Source: Solirubrobacteraceae bacterium (GTDB lineage: Bacteria > Actinomycetota > Thermoleophilia > Solirubrobacterales > Solirubrobacteraceae). Taken from it: a DNA stretch of 44,945 nt. The translations under genes were made by a program, and so were the position numbers. The number at the start of each line of letters is the position of its first letter. Position 1 is the stretch's first letter. The DNA lies in contig JANRFB010000083.1 of the NCBI GenBank assembly GCA_030725785.1, forward strand, positions 13,218-58,162, given 5' to 3'. This document shows, one piece after another, positions 15,068-23,293 of the stretch. The notes under the pieces were generated by a model. The model saw only the letters and a program-made list of their open reading frames with translations, was not told the DNA's origin and made no database searches.

Positions 15068-17164
15068 TTAGTAGTCCCAGCCGACGCTGTGGCAGGCGCT
15101 GGCGGCAGGGCAGACATCGGTGATCCTGCCGCTTGGCTTGAGGAAGTCTGACTTCTGCTGGCGCGCCTGCGGCGTCGAGCGTGGGCGGCTGTGTGGGTCA
15201 CGCCCGAGCCGCGGCGCAAGATCACCGATCGGCGCGACCGGGTTGCCGACGCCGCCGAGCTTTTCGAAAGCGTCGTTGTCAAGGCAGGTTGCGAAGACAG
15301 TGCCGATTCGGCACGGGCCGCTGTCCCAGATCACAAGCCCGGAGCCGCCGGCGTTGGCGCTGCTCAGCGACGGAATGTTCCAAAGTGGCGTCTTGTCAAA
15401 CGAGCGGCCTGCGTCGTAGGCAGGGCGCCGGCCGACAAGGCCTAGCGTCCTGGCCTCGTTCTCTGCCGAAACCTGAGCCACCTGGTGGTCGCCGAGTGCG
15501 ACGTGCAGCAGCACGTTGTGCTTCGGCGTTCCCGGCAGCGGCTTGTTCGTTACGTGCTGTCCGTAACCATTCGTCTCGCCGCGATCCCAAAGGTTCTGGA
15601 TCGCCGAAAGCAGCAGCATCCGGTCGAGACGGCTCTTGTAAGCGGGCTTGAAGATCAGCTCGTAGGTGTCGAAGTCGACGCTGCGCGGCAGCAGCAGGCT
15701 GTAGTTCATTCCACCGACGCCAAGCACGGCGCGCGTGAAGTCAGGCGAGAGCGCAGTCAGCGCGCCACCGAGAATGGCACCTTGGCTGTTCGAGTCGTAG
15801 TAGAGCGCGCTGGTGTCGATCGCCGACTGCGATGTCGACGCGCTCTTGAACGCCTCAGCGGCCGCGAAGCCCGACGGGTTGATCATCAGACGGCCGAGGA
15901 TCAGTTCGTTGAGTAGGCCCTGCTGCAGGCGGTCTGCCATCGAGCTGAACTGCGACATGTCGCCAAGCAGCGCGATCGCGTTTGGAACGTCCTCGTCGGC
16001 CATTCCGATCTCCGGCGTGGCGCAGAAGATCATGTTGTGTTCGCTTGCCATGTCGTCAACGTTGCCGGCACCAATCTCGCCGGGAGAGCCGAGCAGGCCG
16101 TGGCCGTAGAGCGATGGGCGAGCTGGAGTCGTCATCGCAGTGCGCGGGATGCGGCAGATGAAGAACGCCTCCATCGTGCCCTGCTGGTTGGGGATCGAAT
16201 CGAACTTGCCCTTCTTTGATTTCGCATAGCCCATCTTGCCGCCGGGCGCGCAGGCTTTTGTGAGGTAGCAAGGGACGGTCACGTGGCCGGTGATCTGGCG
16301 CGCGATCCGCGTGCTCTGGGCAGTCGAGTAATCCTCGACCTTGTCGATCTTGTAAGCAGGCGCCTTTCCGACAACCTTGCCGTCGGCGAGGTTGGTGTCG
16401 CCGAGCGCAGCAAACGAGCGGTTGCGCATCGAGAGCGCGCGCTCCGAGAGGTTGCGCTCGCTGGCGATCGTGAAGTCCCACGCCAGATAGAGCGAGGAGC
16501 GGCGGATCTTCGCCTTCGCGAGCGTCTTAAAGATCTTCTCGTAGCTTGCACGGCGTCCCTTTACTGAGGAGACCGGCTTGCCGTTGCGCAGTGAGGCGAA
16601 GGCGGCGCCTGCAGGGATCGTCTTCTTCTTGCTGTTCTTGAGATCGCGCAGCGCGACGATGTAGGTGTGACCTTCAAGGAAGTTCTTCGCCGGGTGGATC
16701 ATCAGCAGCTGCCCCTTCGCTTCGCTGATTGCGTCGGCGTTGGTGTCGAGCTCCGCCCAGATCGGCTGGCGCTGGCCGGTCTTGGCGTCAATTACGACGA
16801 TCGGAGCGTTGGCCTTCGAGTACTGGGCGATGTCGGTGATCGGGGCGGCGCCGGTGGCGGCCAGGTCGATCCCGGGAACGTAGGTCAGCAGCGCGCTGCC
16901 CGGGCTGAAGCCGTCATTGCGGTTTAGCTCCGGCGGGAAGCCGGGCTTGCCCTTCTCATTCTTCGGGAACTGGCTGGCGCTGAAGTTCAGCCGCAGGCCG
17001 GTGTCGGAGCCTTTCTGGGCGACCGTGTTGAAGTTGCTTGGGAACGGCAGCATGCATGCGCGCGTGTCAAGCGGATCGCAAGCAGCCGCTGTGGCGCTGG
17101 CGACGGGGATCAGCGACATTGCGCCGATCGCAAAGGCGATAACAACAGAGCGGTTCATCAGCAT
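15068..17164 (-). CDS. large secreted lipase-like (alpha/beta-hydrolase fold) protein
   Basis: About 698 residues with an N-terminal signal peptide (VVIAFAIGAMSLIPVASATA). The N-terminal region resembles the Ig-like/virulence-factor-lipase N domain (DPLDTRACMLPFPSNFNT, later QRQPIWAELDTNAD). The middle and C-terminal part look like an alpha/beta hydrolase. A nucleophile-elbow-like string, YYDSNSQGAILGGAL, gives S-x-S-x-G, and LLHVALGDHQVA could supply the late acidic/His residues. There are several Cys pairs. I assign only the fold; the substrate (lipid or ester) is a guess. The start is ATG 17164, preceded by GGGAGAG; the frame is open upstream to 17236, which would add a non-signal leader. 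It has no same-strand partner. Confidence 0.65.
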   Translation of the reverse strand: MLMNRSVVIAFAIGAMSLIPVASATAAACDPLDTRACMLPFPSNFNTVAQKGSDTGLRLNFSASQFPKNEKGKPGFPPELNRNDGFSPGSALLTYVPGIDLAATGAAPITDIAQYSKANAPIVVIDAKTGQRQPIWAELDTNADAISEAKGQLLMIHPAKNFLEGHTYIVALRDLKNSKKKTIPAGAAFASLRNGKPVSSVKGRRASYEKIFKTLAKAKIRRSSLYLAWDFTIASERNLSERALSMRNRSFAALGDTNLADGKVVGKAPAYKIDKVEDYSTAQSTRIARQITGHVTVPCYLTKACAPGGKMGYAKSKKGKFDSIPNQQGTMEAFFICRIPRTAMTTPARPSLYGHGLLGSPGEIGAGNVDDMASEHNMIFCATPEIGMADEDVPNAIALLGDMSQFSSMADRLQQGLLNELILGRLMINPSGFAAAEAFKSASTSQSAIDTSALYYDSNSQGAILGGALTALSPDFTRAVLGVGGMNYSLLLPRSVDFDTYELIFKPAYKSRLDRMLLLSAIQNLWDRGETNGYGQHVTNKPLPGTPKHNVLLHVALGDHQVAQVSAENEARTLGLVGRRPAYDAGRSFDKTPLWNIPSLSSANAGGSGLVIWDSGPCRIGTVFATCLDNDAFEKLGGVGNPVAPIGDLAPRLGRDPHSRPRSTPQARQQKSDFLKPSGRITDVCPAASACHSVGWDY

Positions 17165-17251
17165 TATTCTCTCCCAAGTCCATGACGGCGCAGTTCGCCG
17201 ATCGCGGGCGGACGCTACCACGCGCGCGGCGGGCAATGTGAAGGAGATCTG

Positions 17252-18151
17252 ATGCTGGCTAAGGTTCCTGATCGTATGACGCTCCCCGACCTAACTTGGA
17301 TCTTTGGATCCTCACGCAGCGGATCGACCTGGCTGCTGAGAATGCTCAACCGTCACGCCGATGTTGTCGGGATTGATGAAACGGGCCTCGGCCATCATCT
17401 CGGGCTTTGGCGCCCGATCGCGCTAGCTTGGGATACTGAGCAACCGCCGCCGCTGACGACCTTCATGGAGATCAAGCGCGACCGCGCCGATTACTTCTTT
17501 AACGATCGCTACGCAGAGCTGTGGCGGCCGGCGCTGGCGGAGTTCTTTCAGCTTCGGCTGCAGGCGCAGCTTGATCAAGAACAACCTGACTGGCGCGAGC
17601 GCAATCCGCGAGTCGTAATCAAGGAGCCGGGAGGCTCGCAGATGGCCTCCGAACTGCTGGCGCTCGATCCCAGCGCCCGCCTTGTTTTCCTGCTGCGCGA
17701 CGGACGCGACGTAGTCGACTCTTGGCTCGATGCCTACTCCGCCGGTAGCTGGGCCTCGGAAGACGGTGCCTATGCGGTCACCGATGCGAACCGGATTGCC
17801 TTTATCCGCTGGCAGGCTGCGGTATGGCGCTTCCGGACCGAAGCTGTGGCAGCGGCCTATGAATCGCAGCCTTCTGAACGTCGACTCCTTATTCGATACG
17901 AGGAGTTGCTCGATCAGCCCCAGAGGGTGATCTCAGAGCTGCTCGCGTTCTTAGGACTTGGTGGTGACAGCGCCGAGGTTGAAGCGATTGTCGGCGCGGA
18001 ATCCCACGCCAACGTGCCGGAGGCGAAGAAAGGCGCTGGCAAGGCGATCCGGCGCGCCTCGCCCGGTGGTTGGCGGGAAAACTTCAGCGACGATGAACTC
18101 GCAGCGCTCGACGTCGAGCTTGGCGATACGCTGCGCGCACATGGATACTGA
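17252..18151 (+). CDS. PAPS-dependent sulfotransferase family protein
   Basis: 299 residues. Near the N-terminus is the 5'-phosphosulfate-binding loop FGSSRSGSTWLLRML. A 3'-phosphate-binding region, LVFLLRDGRDVVDSWLDAYS, follows near residues 150-170. It should move a sulfo group from PAPS to a hydroxyl or amine of an unknown acceptor. An AAGGAGAT ribosome site stands before the ATG. The gene ends inside the start of the MFS gene (11-base overlap), so the two are coupled. PAPS supply genes cysD-cysNC are 2.3 kb downstream. The resemblance to Stf-type enzymes for small molecules or lipids is general; the acceptor cannot be read from the sequence. Confidence 0.85.
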   Translation: MLAKVPDRMTLPDLTWIFGSSRSGSTWLLRMLNRHADVVGIDETGLGHHLGLWRPIALAWDTEQPPPLTTFMEIKRDRADYFFNDRYAELWRPALAEFFQLRLQAQLDQEQPDWRERNPRVVIKEPGGSQMASELLALDPSARLVFLLRDGRDVVDSWLDAYSAGSWASEDGAYAVTDANRIAFIRWQAAVWRFRTEAVAAAYESQPSERRLLIRYEELLDQPQRVISELLAFLGLGGDSAEVEAIVGAESHANVPEAKKGAGKAIRRASPGGWRENFSDDELAALDVELGDTLRAHGY

Positions 18152-19556
18152 ATCAGCATCAGCGGTCGCCGATGGCGGCAATTCGAACCAACTCTCGAAG
18201 CGCGGTTGGAAGGTTTCAATCTTCGTTTTGGCGATGGCAAGTCTCGTTACGGCGATCGACCTGACAATCATCAGCGTTGCGCTGCCGACCGTCGAAAACG
18301 ATCTTGAGCTGAGCCCGGCGGCCGGTCAGTGGGTTGTCAATGCCTACTTGATCTCTTTCACTGTGATGCTGATCCCGGGAGGGATGCTCGGCGACCGCAT
18401 CGGCCAGATCCGAGGCCTCAACCTCGGGCTACTCACTTTTTCGCTCGGCAGCTTGATGTGCGCCATCGCTGGTGACGAGACGTTGATAATCGCCGGTCGC
18501 GCAGTCCAGGGCCTCGGCGCAGCAGTTCTGATGCCCTGCATTCAGGCGCTGGTCACGCGTGTCGCGCCACCGGGCAAAACAGGAACCGCGTTCGGCATCT
18601 ACGCCGCTGTGAGCTCCGTCGGGCTGGCCGCCGGGCCGCTGCTAGGTGGCGTGATCGTCGAATACGTCGATTGGCGCTGGATCTTCTACATCAATCCGTT
18701 GATTCTGGTCCCACTTCTGCTGCTTGTGCGCGTTTACCTCAGGGAGGCAGGGGAGGGCATTGACGCTGGCCGCAAGCGGCTTGTCGACTGGGCATTGCTG
18801 AAGCGACCGTCGCTGCGATCGGGGCTCTGGTTGATCTTCTTCGTGCGGATACCGCTGATCTGGATCTTCATCTACTCGGGGATCTACTTCCAGAGCGTGC
18901 TGGGGATGACCCCGGCCACGGCCGGACTAGCGATCCTCCCCGGGATTGCCGGCATCGCGATCGGTGGCCTAGTCTCCGGCCGGCTAAAAGACAAGATCGG
19001 CTGGCGGAAGCCAACAGTGGCTGGGTTTATCGGTGTCGTCGGCTGCCTAATCCTGCTCGGCTTTGCGCTCACTTGGGAGAGTTACGTGGCGATCGTTATT
19101 CCGATGTTTATTCTCGGTATCGCCGTCAATATGGCAACGACGCCGGTAAACGTTCATGCGATTACCGACGCCGACGAGCTTCAGCGCGGGATGATTTCCG
19201 GCACGATGACCGTCTCGGCGCAGGCTGGTAACACGGTTGGATCGATCGTTCTTGGTGGCATCACGAACGCGCTCGTCCTAGCTGGGATCACTGCGACGGC
19301 AGGTTATTCGGCGAACGAGATTTACAGTCAGGTTCAGCACCCCGCAAAGTCGAGCAACCTGCCGCAAGCCGCTCTCGACAGCGGGCAGCAGGCCCTCGCC
19401 GACGGCATGGCGACGGCGTCGTTCATAGGCGCCGCGATCGTGCTAGCTGCGCTGCTGCTTGCCTGGGCGATGAGGATGTTCAAGGACCCGGGCGCCCCGC
19501 CGGCCAAATCCGGCCAGTCAGCGGCTGGCTCAGACGCTGCCTCGGCTGCCGCTTAG
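18141..19556 (+). CDS. MFS exporter, DHA2 (EmrB/QacA) type
   Basis: About 471 residues with 12-14 membrane helices. The first helix carries DLTIISVALPTVENDL, and GDRIGQIRG is the loop 2-3 motif. Such proteins export drugs or cell products using the proton gradient. The frame is open upstream to 17958, but the ATG at 18141 (MDTESASAVAD) overlaps the end of the sulfotransferase by 11 bases, a normal coupled start, and puts the first helix at the right distance. Its place between two sulfotransferases suggests it may export a sulfated product; this is inference. The stop overlaps the convergent sulfotransferase stop (TTAG, 19553-19556). Confidence 0.88.
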   Translation: MDTESASAVADGGNSNQLSKRGWKVSIFVLAMASLVTAIDLTIISVALPTVENDLELSPAAGQWVVNAYLISFTVMLIPGGMLGDRIGQIRGLNLGLLTFSLGSLMCAIAGDETLIIAGRAVQGLGAAVLMPCIQALVTRVAPPGKTGTAFGIYAAVSSVGLAAGPLLGGVIVEYVDWRWIFYINPLILVPLLLLVRVYLREAGEGIDAGRKRLVDWALLKRPSLRSGLWLIFFVRIPLIWIFIYSGIYFQSVLGMTPATAGLAILPGIAGIAIGGLVSGRLKDKIGWRKPTVAGFIGVVGCLILLGFALTWESYVAIVIPMFILGIAVNMATTPVNVHAITDADELQRGMISGTMTVSAQAGNTVGSIVLGGITNALVLAGITATAGYSANEIYSQVQHPAKSSNLPQAALDSGQQALADGMATASFIGAAIVLAALLLAWAMRMFKDPGAPPAKSGQSAAGSDAASAAA

Positions 19557-20353
19557 TTAGACGCCAACTGAGGAGCAATCGAGTACCGCTGGAGCAGCGC
19601 TGTGGCCGCCTCGGAGCGGGAGAAGGCTTCGACTAAGTCGTCGCTGGTTTGCTGGCTTAGCTCTTCCCGCCAGCCACCGACTCGCGCCGATCGAACGCGC
19701 ATTGCCTGCGGGTCGCTGCGGTCATAATTATTTGGCTGGCCGACGCCGCTCTTGCGCTCGACCTCGCGCATTCGGTCGACACTGCTCATCTCCAGCGCCC
19801 GCGCTAGCTGGTCCGGCGTGGCGTCGATCCCCATCTGCGCAACAATTCGGCCGAACGGTTCGAGTGGCTCCGATCGGAGCTGCTCATAGGTGACGGCGAC
19901 GACGTTTTGGTCCTCCGAATGAGGTTCCCAAGAAGCGAAGTACTCAACCAAGGAAGGAATCCCATAGCGCGGGTCATGGGCGAACTGATCGATGCCGTCT
20001 TTGAACTGGCCAGCGTGTCGTGACATGTGGTAGTAGCGCGATACGAGAGAGTCGGCCGGCGTGCGCATCAGCAGAACGATCGGGAGAGAGTCAAAGCGCT
20101 GATCCCATCTGCGGTGGCTCATCGCGATCATCGGAACATCGCTGCGCTCAGCGAAGCGGTAGCTCTCAAGCGTCTTCCACGGCTGAGTGTTCTTGCGGCC
20201 ATCATCGTTTGGAATAAGGCCGAACATGTTTTCCATGTCGAGATCCAGGTCGAGCCCGTAGAACTCATCGATCAGGTTGGCGAGCGCGAAGCGCATCCAA
20301 GTGCGGCCGCTCTTCGGGTAAGAGCAGAGATATGCGTCGACCGGCGGTGCCAT
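19553..20353 (-). CDS. sulfotransferase (second copy, different subfamily)
   Basis: 266 residues. The 5'-phosphosulfate loop is SYPKSGRTWMRFAL near residue 10, the classic YPKSGxTW form. The 3'-phosphate region is VLLMRTPADSLVSRYYH. The C-terminal VGGWREELSQQTSDDLVEAF matches the GxWKxxxT-type end of sulfotransferases. It is not a close copy of the upstream enzyme (which has SSRSGSTW), so the two probably act on different acceptors. It is divergent from cysD with about 110 bases between, so one control region could serve both the sulfotransferase and PAPS supply. Confidence 0.87.
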   Translation of the reverse strand: MAPPVDAYLCSYPKSGRTWMRFALANLIDEFYGLDLDLDMENMFGLIPNDDGRKNTQPWKTLESYRFAERSDVPMIAMSHRRWDQRFDSLPIVLLMRTPADSLVSRYYHMSRHAGQFKDGIDQFAHDPRYGIPSLVEYFASWEPHSEDQNVVAVTYEQLRSEPLEPFGRIVAQMGIDATPDQLARALEMSSVDRMREVERKSGVGQPNNYDRSDPQAMRVRSARVGGWREELSQQTSDDLVEAFSRSEAATALLQRYSIAPQLASN

Positions 20354-20462
20354 TGCGCCGATCGTAGCGCGAGCGCGCTAGCGCCCACGTCGTGAGCTCG
20401 GCGTCGGTACACTTTCAGCTAGCGGTCGGTGCCGATCCCTAGGACCACTTACTCCTGAAGCC

Positions 20463-21368
20463 ATGAGACGAGAGCTAGATCGCATCGCCCTACTCGAAGC
20501 AGAGGCGATCACAATCATGCGCGAGGTCGCCGCCGAGCTCGAGCGTCCGGTACTGCTCTTCTCTGGAGGAAAGGACTCGCTCGTGCTGCTTCGGATCGCA
20601 GAGAAGGCGTTCCGGCCCGGCCGCTTCCCGTTTCCGGTCATGCACGTTGACACGGGGCATAACTTCCCCGAGGTAGTGAGCTACCGGGACGAGCTGGTTG
20701 AGAGTCTCGGTGAACGTCTGATAGTCGCGTCGGTTGAGGATTCGATTGCCGCCGGCAGAGTGGTCGACGAGACCGGGCCGGGTGCTTCGCGCAACCAGCT
20801 TCAGACCGTAACGCTGCTCGACGCACTCGCCGAACATCGCTTCGATGCTGCAATCGGTGGCGCACGCCGCGATGAAGAGCGCGCTCGCGCCAAGGAGCGC
20901 GTCTTCTCATTTCGTGATCGCAACGGGCAGTGGGAGCCGCGGTCGCAGCGGCCAGAGCTATGGAGCCTCTACAACGGGCAAATTCGCAAGGGGGAGAGCA
21001 TCCGCGCCTTCCCAATCTCAAACTGGACCGAGCTCGACGTCTGGCGCTATATCGACGCTGAAGCGTTACCACTGCCCTCGATCTACTTCGCTCATCAGCG
21101 TCAGGTCATAGAGCGCGACGGCATGCTGCTTGCAGCCTCCGAGTTTCTCGAGCTCTTCGACGGTGAAGTTCCCTTCGACGCGACCGTTCGCTACCGCACG
21201 GTCGGCGACATGACGTGCACCGGCGCGGTCGAGTCGCTGGCAGCGACGATCCCCGAAGTTGTGGCCGAGATTTCGGCCTCGACGAAGACCGAGCGGGGTG
21301 AGACGCGAGCTGACGATCGCGCAACCGAAGCCGCAATGGAAGATCGCAAGCGGACGGGGTACTTCTAA
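20463..21368 (+). CDS. cysD: sulfate adenylyltransferase subunit 2
   Basis: Catalytic small subunit of ATP sulfurylase, making APS from sulfate and ATP. 301 residues, the normal size. The PP-loop FSGGKDSLVLLRIAEKAF lies at about residues 34-51; IGGARRDEERARAKERVFSF and ENWTELDVWRYI-like strings (here SNWTELDVWRYI) also mark CysD rather than PAPS reductase. The stop and the next start share one base (TAATG), so it is coupled to cysNC. No reductase genes (cysH, cysI) are near, so the PAPS made here more likely feeds sulfotransferases than cysteine synthesis. Confidence 0.94.
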   Translation: MRRELDRIALLEAEAITIMREVAAELERPVLLFSGGKDSLVLLRIAEKAFRPGRFPFPVMHVDTGHNFPEVVSYRDELVESLGERLIVASVEDSIAAGRVVDETGPGASRNQLQTVTLLDALAEHRFDAAIGGARRDEERARAKERVFSFRDRNGQWEPRSQRPELWSLYNGQIRKGESIRAFPISNWTELDVWRYIDAEALPLPSIYFAHQRQVIERDGMLLAASEFLELFDGEVPFDATVRYRTVGDMTCTGAVESLAATIPEVVAEISASTKTERGETRADDRATEAAMEDRKRTGYF

Positions 21369-23293
21369 TGAAGAGCGCGATAATGCCATCGTTAGGCACC
21401 TTGCCAGTCGAGGACGGCGACCTGCTGAGGCTGCTAGTAGCCGGCTCTGTGGACTCCGGTAAAAGCACGCTAATTGGCCGTTTGCTCTTCGACGCCAAAC
21501 TGCTGCTGTCGGATCAGATTGAGGCGCTCGAGAAGACGAGTATCGACCGCGGTGAGACGGGCCTCGACCTTTCGCTGATAACTGACGGGCTGCGCGCCGA
21601 GCGCGAGCAGGGGATAACGATCGATGTCGCCTACCGCTACTTCTCGACACCACAGCGCGCGTTCATCGTTGCCGATACGCCCGGTCACGTCACCTACACG
21701 CGAAACATGGTTACCGGCGCGTCAAACAGCGACGTCGCACTGCTCCTCGTGGAAGCGCCCACCGGCGCTGTCGAACAGTTCCGCCGCCACGCCGCGATCG
21801 TGTCGATGTTGCGGATTCCCCACCTGATCGTCGCAGTCAACAAGATGGATCTAGTCGGCTTTCAGCAAGAGCGCTTCGATGCTGTTGTTGCTGAGCTAAC
21901 GCCGTGGGTTGAGCGACTTGAGATTCCACAGGTGACGTTCATTCCAATCGACGCACTCGGCGGCGCGAATGTCGTCGATCGCTCTGCCGATTTGGCGTGG
22001 TATTCAGGGCCGACCCTGCTCCATAAACTGGAAAATGTCTCGGTCGTTGCCGACCGCAACTTCACCGACTACCGCTTCCCGGTTCAAAGCGTGATCCGAG
22101 GCGGGGGCGGATCCGACGGCGTTAGCGCGAGAGCACTTACCGGCCAGGTGGCGGCCGGGATTATGCGCCCGGGTGATGAGGTCGTCGTGCTCCCCTCCGG
22201 AGAGCGCTCTCACATCGCCTCGATTGAAACGCTCGGCGGCGAGCTCGATGAAGCGTGGCCGCCAATGGCCGTCGCAGTGCGGCTCACCGATGAGCTGGAC
22301 GTTAGCCGCGGTGACATGCTCTGTCAGCCAGGCAACCGCGCGAGCGTGACGGAGCAGTTGACGGCACGAGTCTGCTGGATGTCGGAGCAACCGCTAGTCG
22401 CTGGTGCGCGACTCTTGCTCAAGCACACGACGAAGACCGTTCCGGCGCGAGTTGATGAACTCGTGCACAAAATTGAACTCGACACTCTCGGCGCCGAAGT
22501 CGGCCCGCCATCGCTTGAGCTGAATGACTTGGGAGTGATCGCGATCGCAACGACATCACCGATCTGCGTTGACCCTTACCGAGTTAATCGGCGAACCGGA
22601 GCCTTTATCTTGATCGACCAAGCCAGCGGCGACACTGTTGCTGCCGGAATGGTTCTCCACAGCGACGAGCGGCGCTCTGAACGTGAGGCGACAAACGTCG
22701 TCTGGCAAGAGCCGCGTACGTCGCGCCAAACCCGGCGCGAAGCGCTCGGCCATGCAGGCGCGACAGTTTGGCTGACGGGCCTCCCCGGCGCCGGCAAGAC
22801 GACTATCGCGGAATTGGTTCAGGAGCACTTGGTGGCCTCCGGCCGTCCTGCTTATCTGCTCGACGGCGACAACTTGCGCCACGGTCTGAATAGCAACCTA
22901 GGCTTCAGCGACCCAGACCGGGCGGAGAACGTGCGGCGTACCGCCGAGGTTGCCCGACTTTTCGCCGACGCCGGGTTCATCGTGCTCGTCAGCGTCGTTT
23001 CGCCTGAATCGGGCAGCCGGGCGGCCGCCCGCGAGACTCACGAGCAGGATGGTCTTCCGTTCATCGAGGTATTCGTCGACGCGGCCGTCGAGCTATGCGA
23101 GAAGCGCGATCCTAAGGGTCACTACGCCCGCGCTCGCGCGGGTGAGATCTCTGGATTCACTGGTGTTGACTCGGTCTATGAAGAGCCCGTAGATCCGGAC
23201 ATCCGCCTCGACACGGATGCGGCCGAAGCTTCTGACTCAGCTGGGCAGCTGTTGGAGCTGATCAGCACACGGATCCCAGATCCTCGCGGTTAG
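21368..23293 (+). CDS. cysNC: bifunctional sulfate adenylyltransferase subunit 1 / APS kinase
   Basis: 641 residues. The N-terminal half is the CysN GTPase, with P-loop AGSVDSGKSTLIGRLLFD (about 25-42), a DTPGH switch II and NKMD for guanine. It is followed by two EF-Tu-like barrels. The C-terminal part (about 455-640) is CysC, APS kinase, with P-loop GLPGAGKTT, then LDGDNLRHGL and DPKGHYARARAGEISGFTG. Together with CysD it turns sulfate into PAPS. The fusion is common in actinobacteria. Its stop overlaps that of the convergent acyltransferase gene (TTAG, 23290-23293). Confidence 0.95.
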   Translation: MKSAIMPSLGTLPVEDGDLLRLLVAGSVDSGKSTLIGRLLFDAKLLLSDQIEALEKTSIDRGETGLDLSLITDGLRAEREQGITIDVAYRYFSTPQRAFIVADTPGHVTYTRNMVTGASNSDVALLLVEAPTGAVEQFRRHAAIVSMLRIPHLIVAVNKMDLVGFQQERFDAVVAELTPWVERLEIPQVTFIPIDALGGANVVDRSADLAWYSGPTLLHKLENVSVVADRNFTDYRFPVQSVIRGGGGSDGVSARALTGQVAAGIMRPGDEVVVLPSGERSHIASIETLGGELDEAWPPMAVAVRLTDELDVSRGDMLCQPGNRASVTEQLTARVCWMSEQPLVAGARLLLKHTTKTVPARVDELVHKIELDTLGAEVGPPSLELNDLGVIAIATTSPICVDPYRVNRRTGAFILIDQASGDTVAAGMVLHSDERRSEREATNVVWQEPRTSRQTRREALGHAGATVWLTGLPGAGKTTIAELVQEHLVASGRPAYLLDGDNLRHGLNSNLGFSDPDRAENVRRTAEVARLFADAGFIVLVSVVSPESGSRAAARETHEQDGLPFIEVFVDAAVELCEKRDPKGHYARARAGEISGFTGVDSVYEEPVDPDIRLDTDAAEASDSAGQLLELISTRIPDPRG

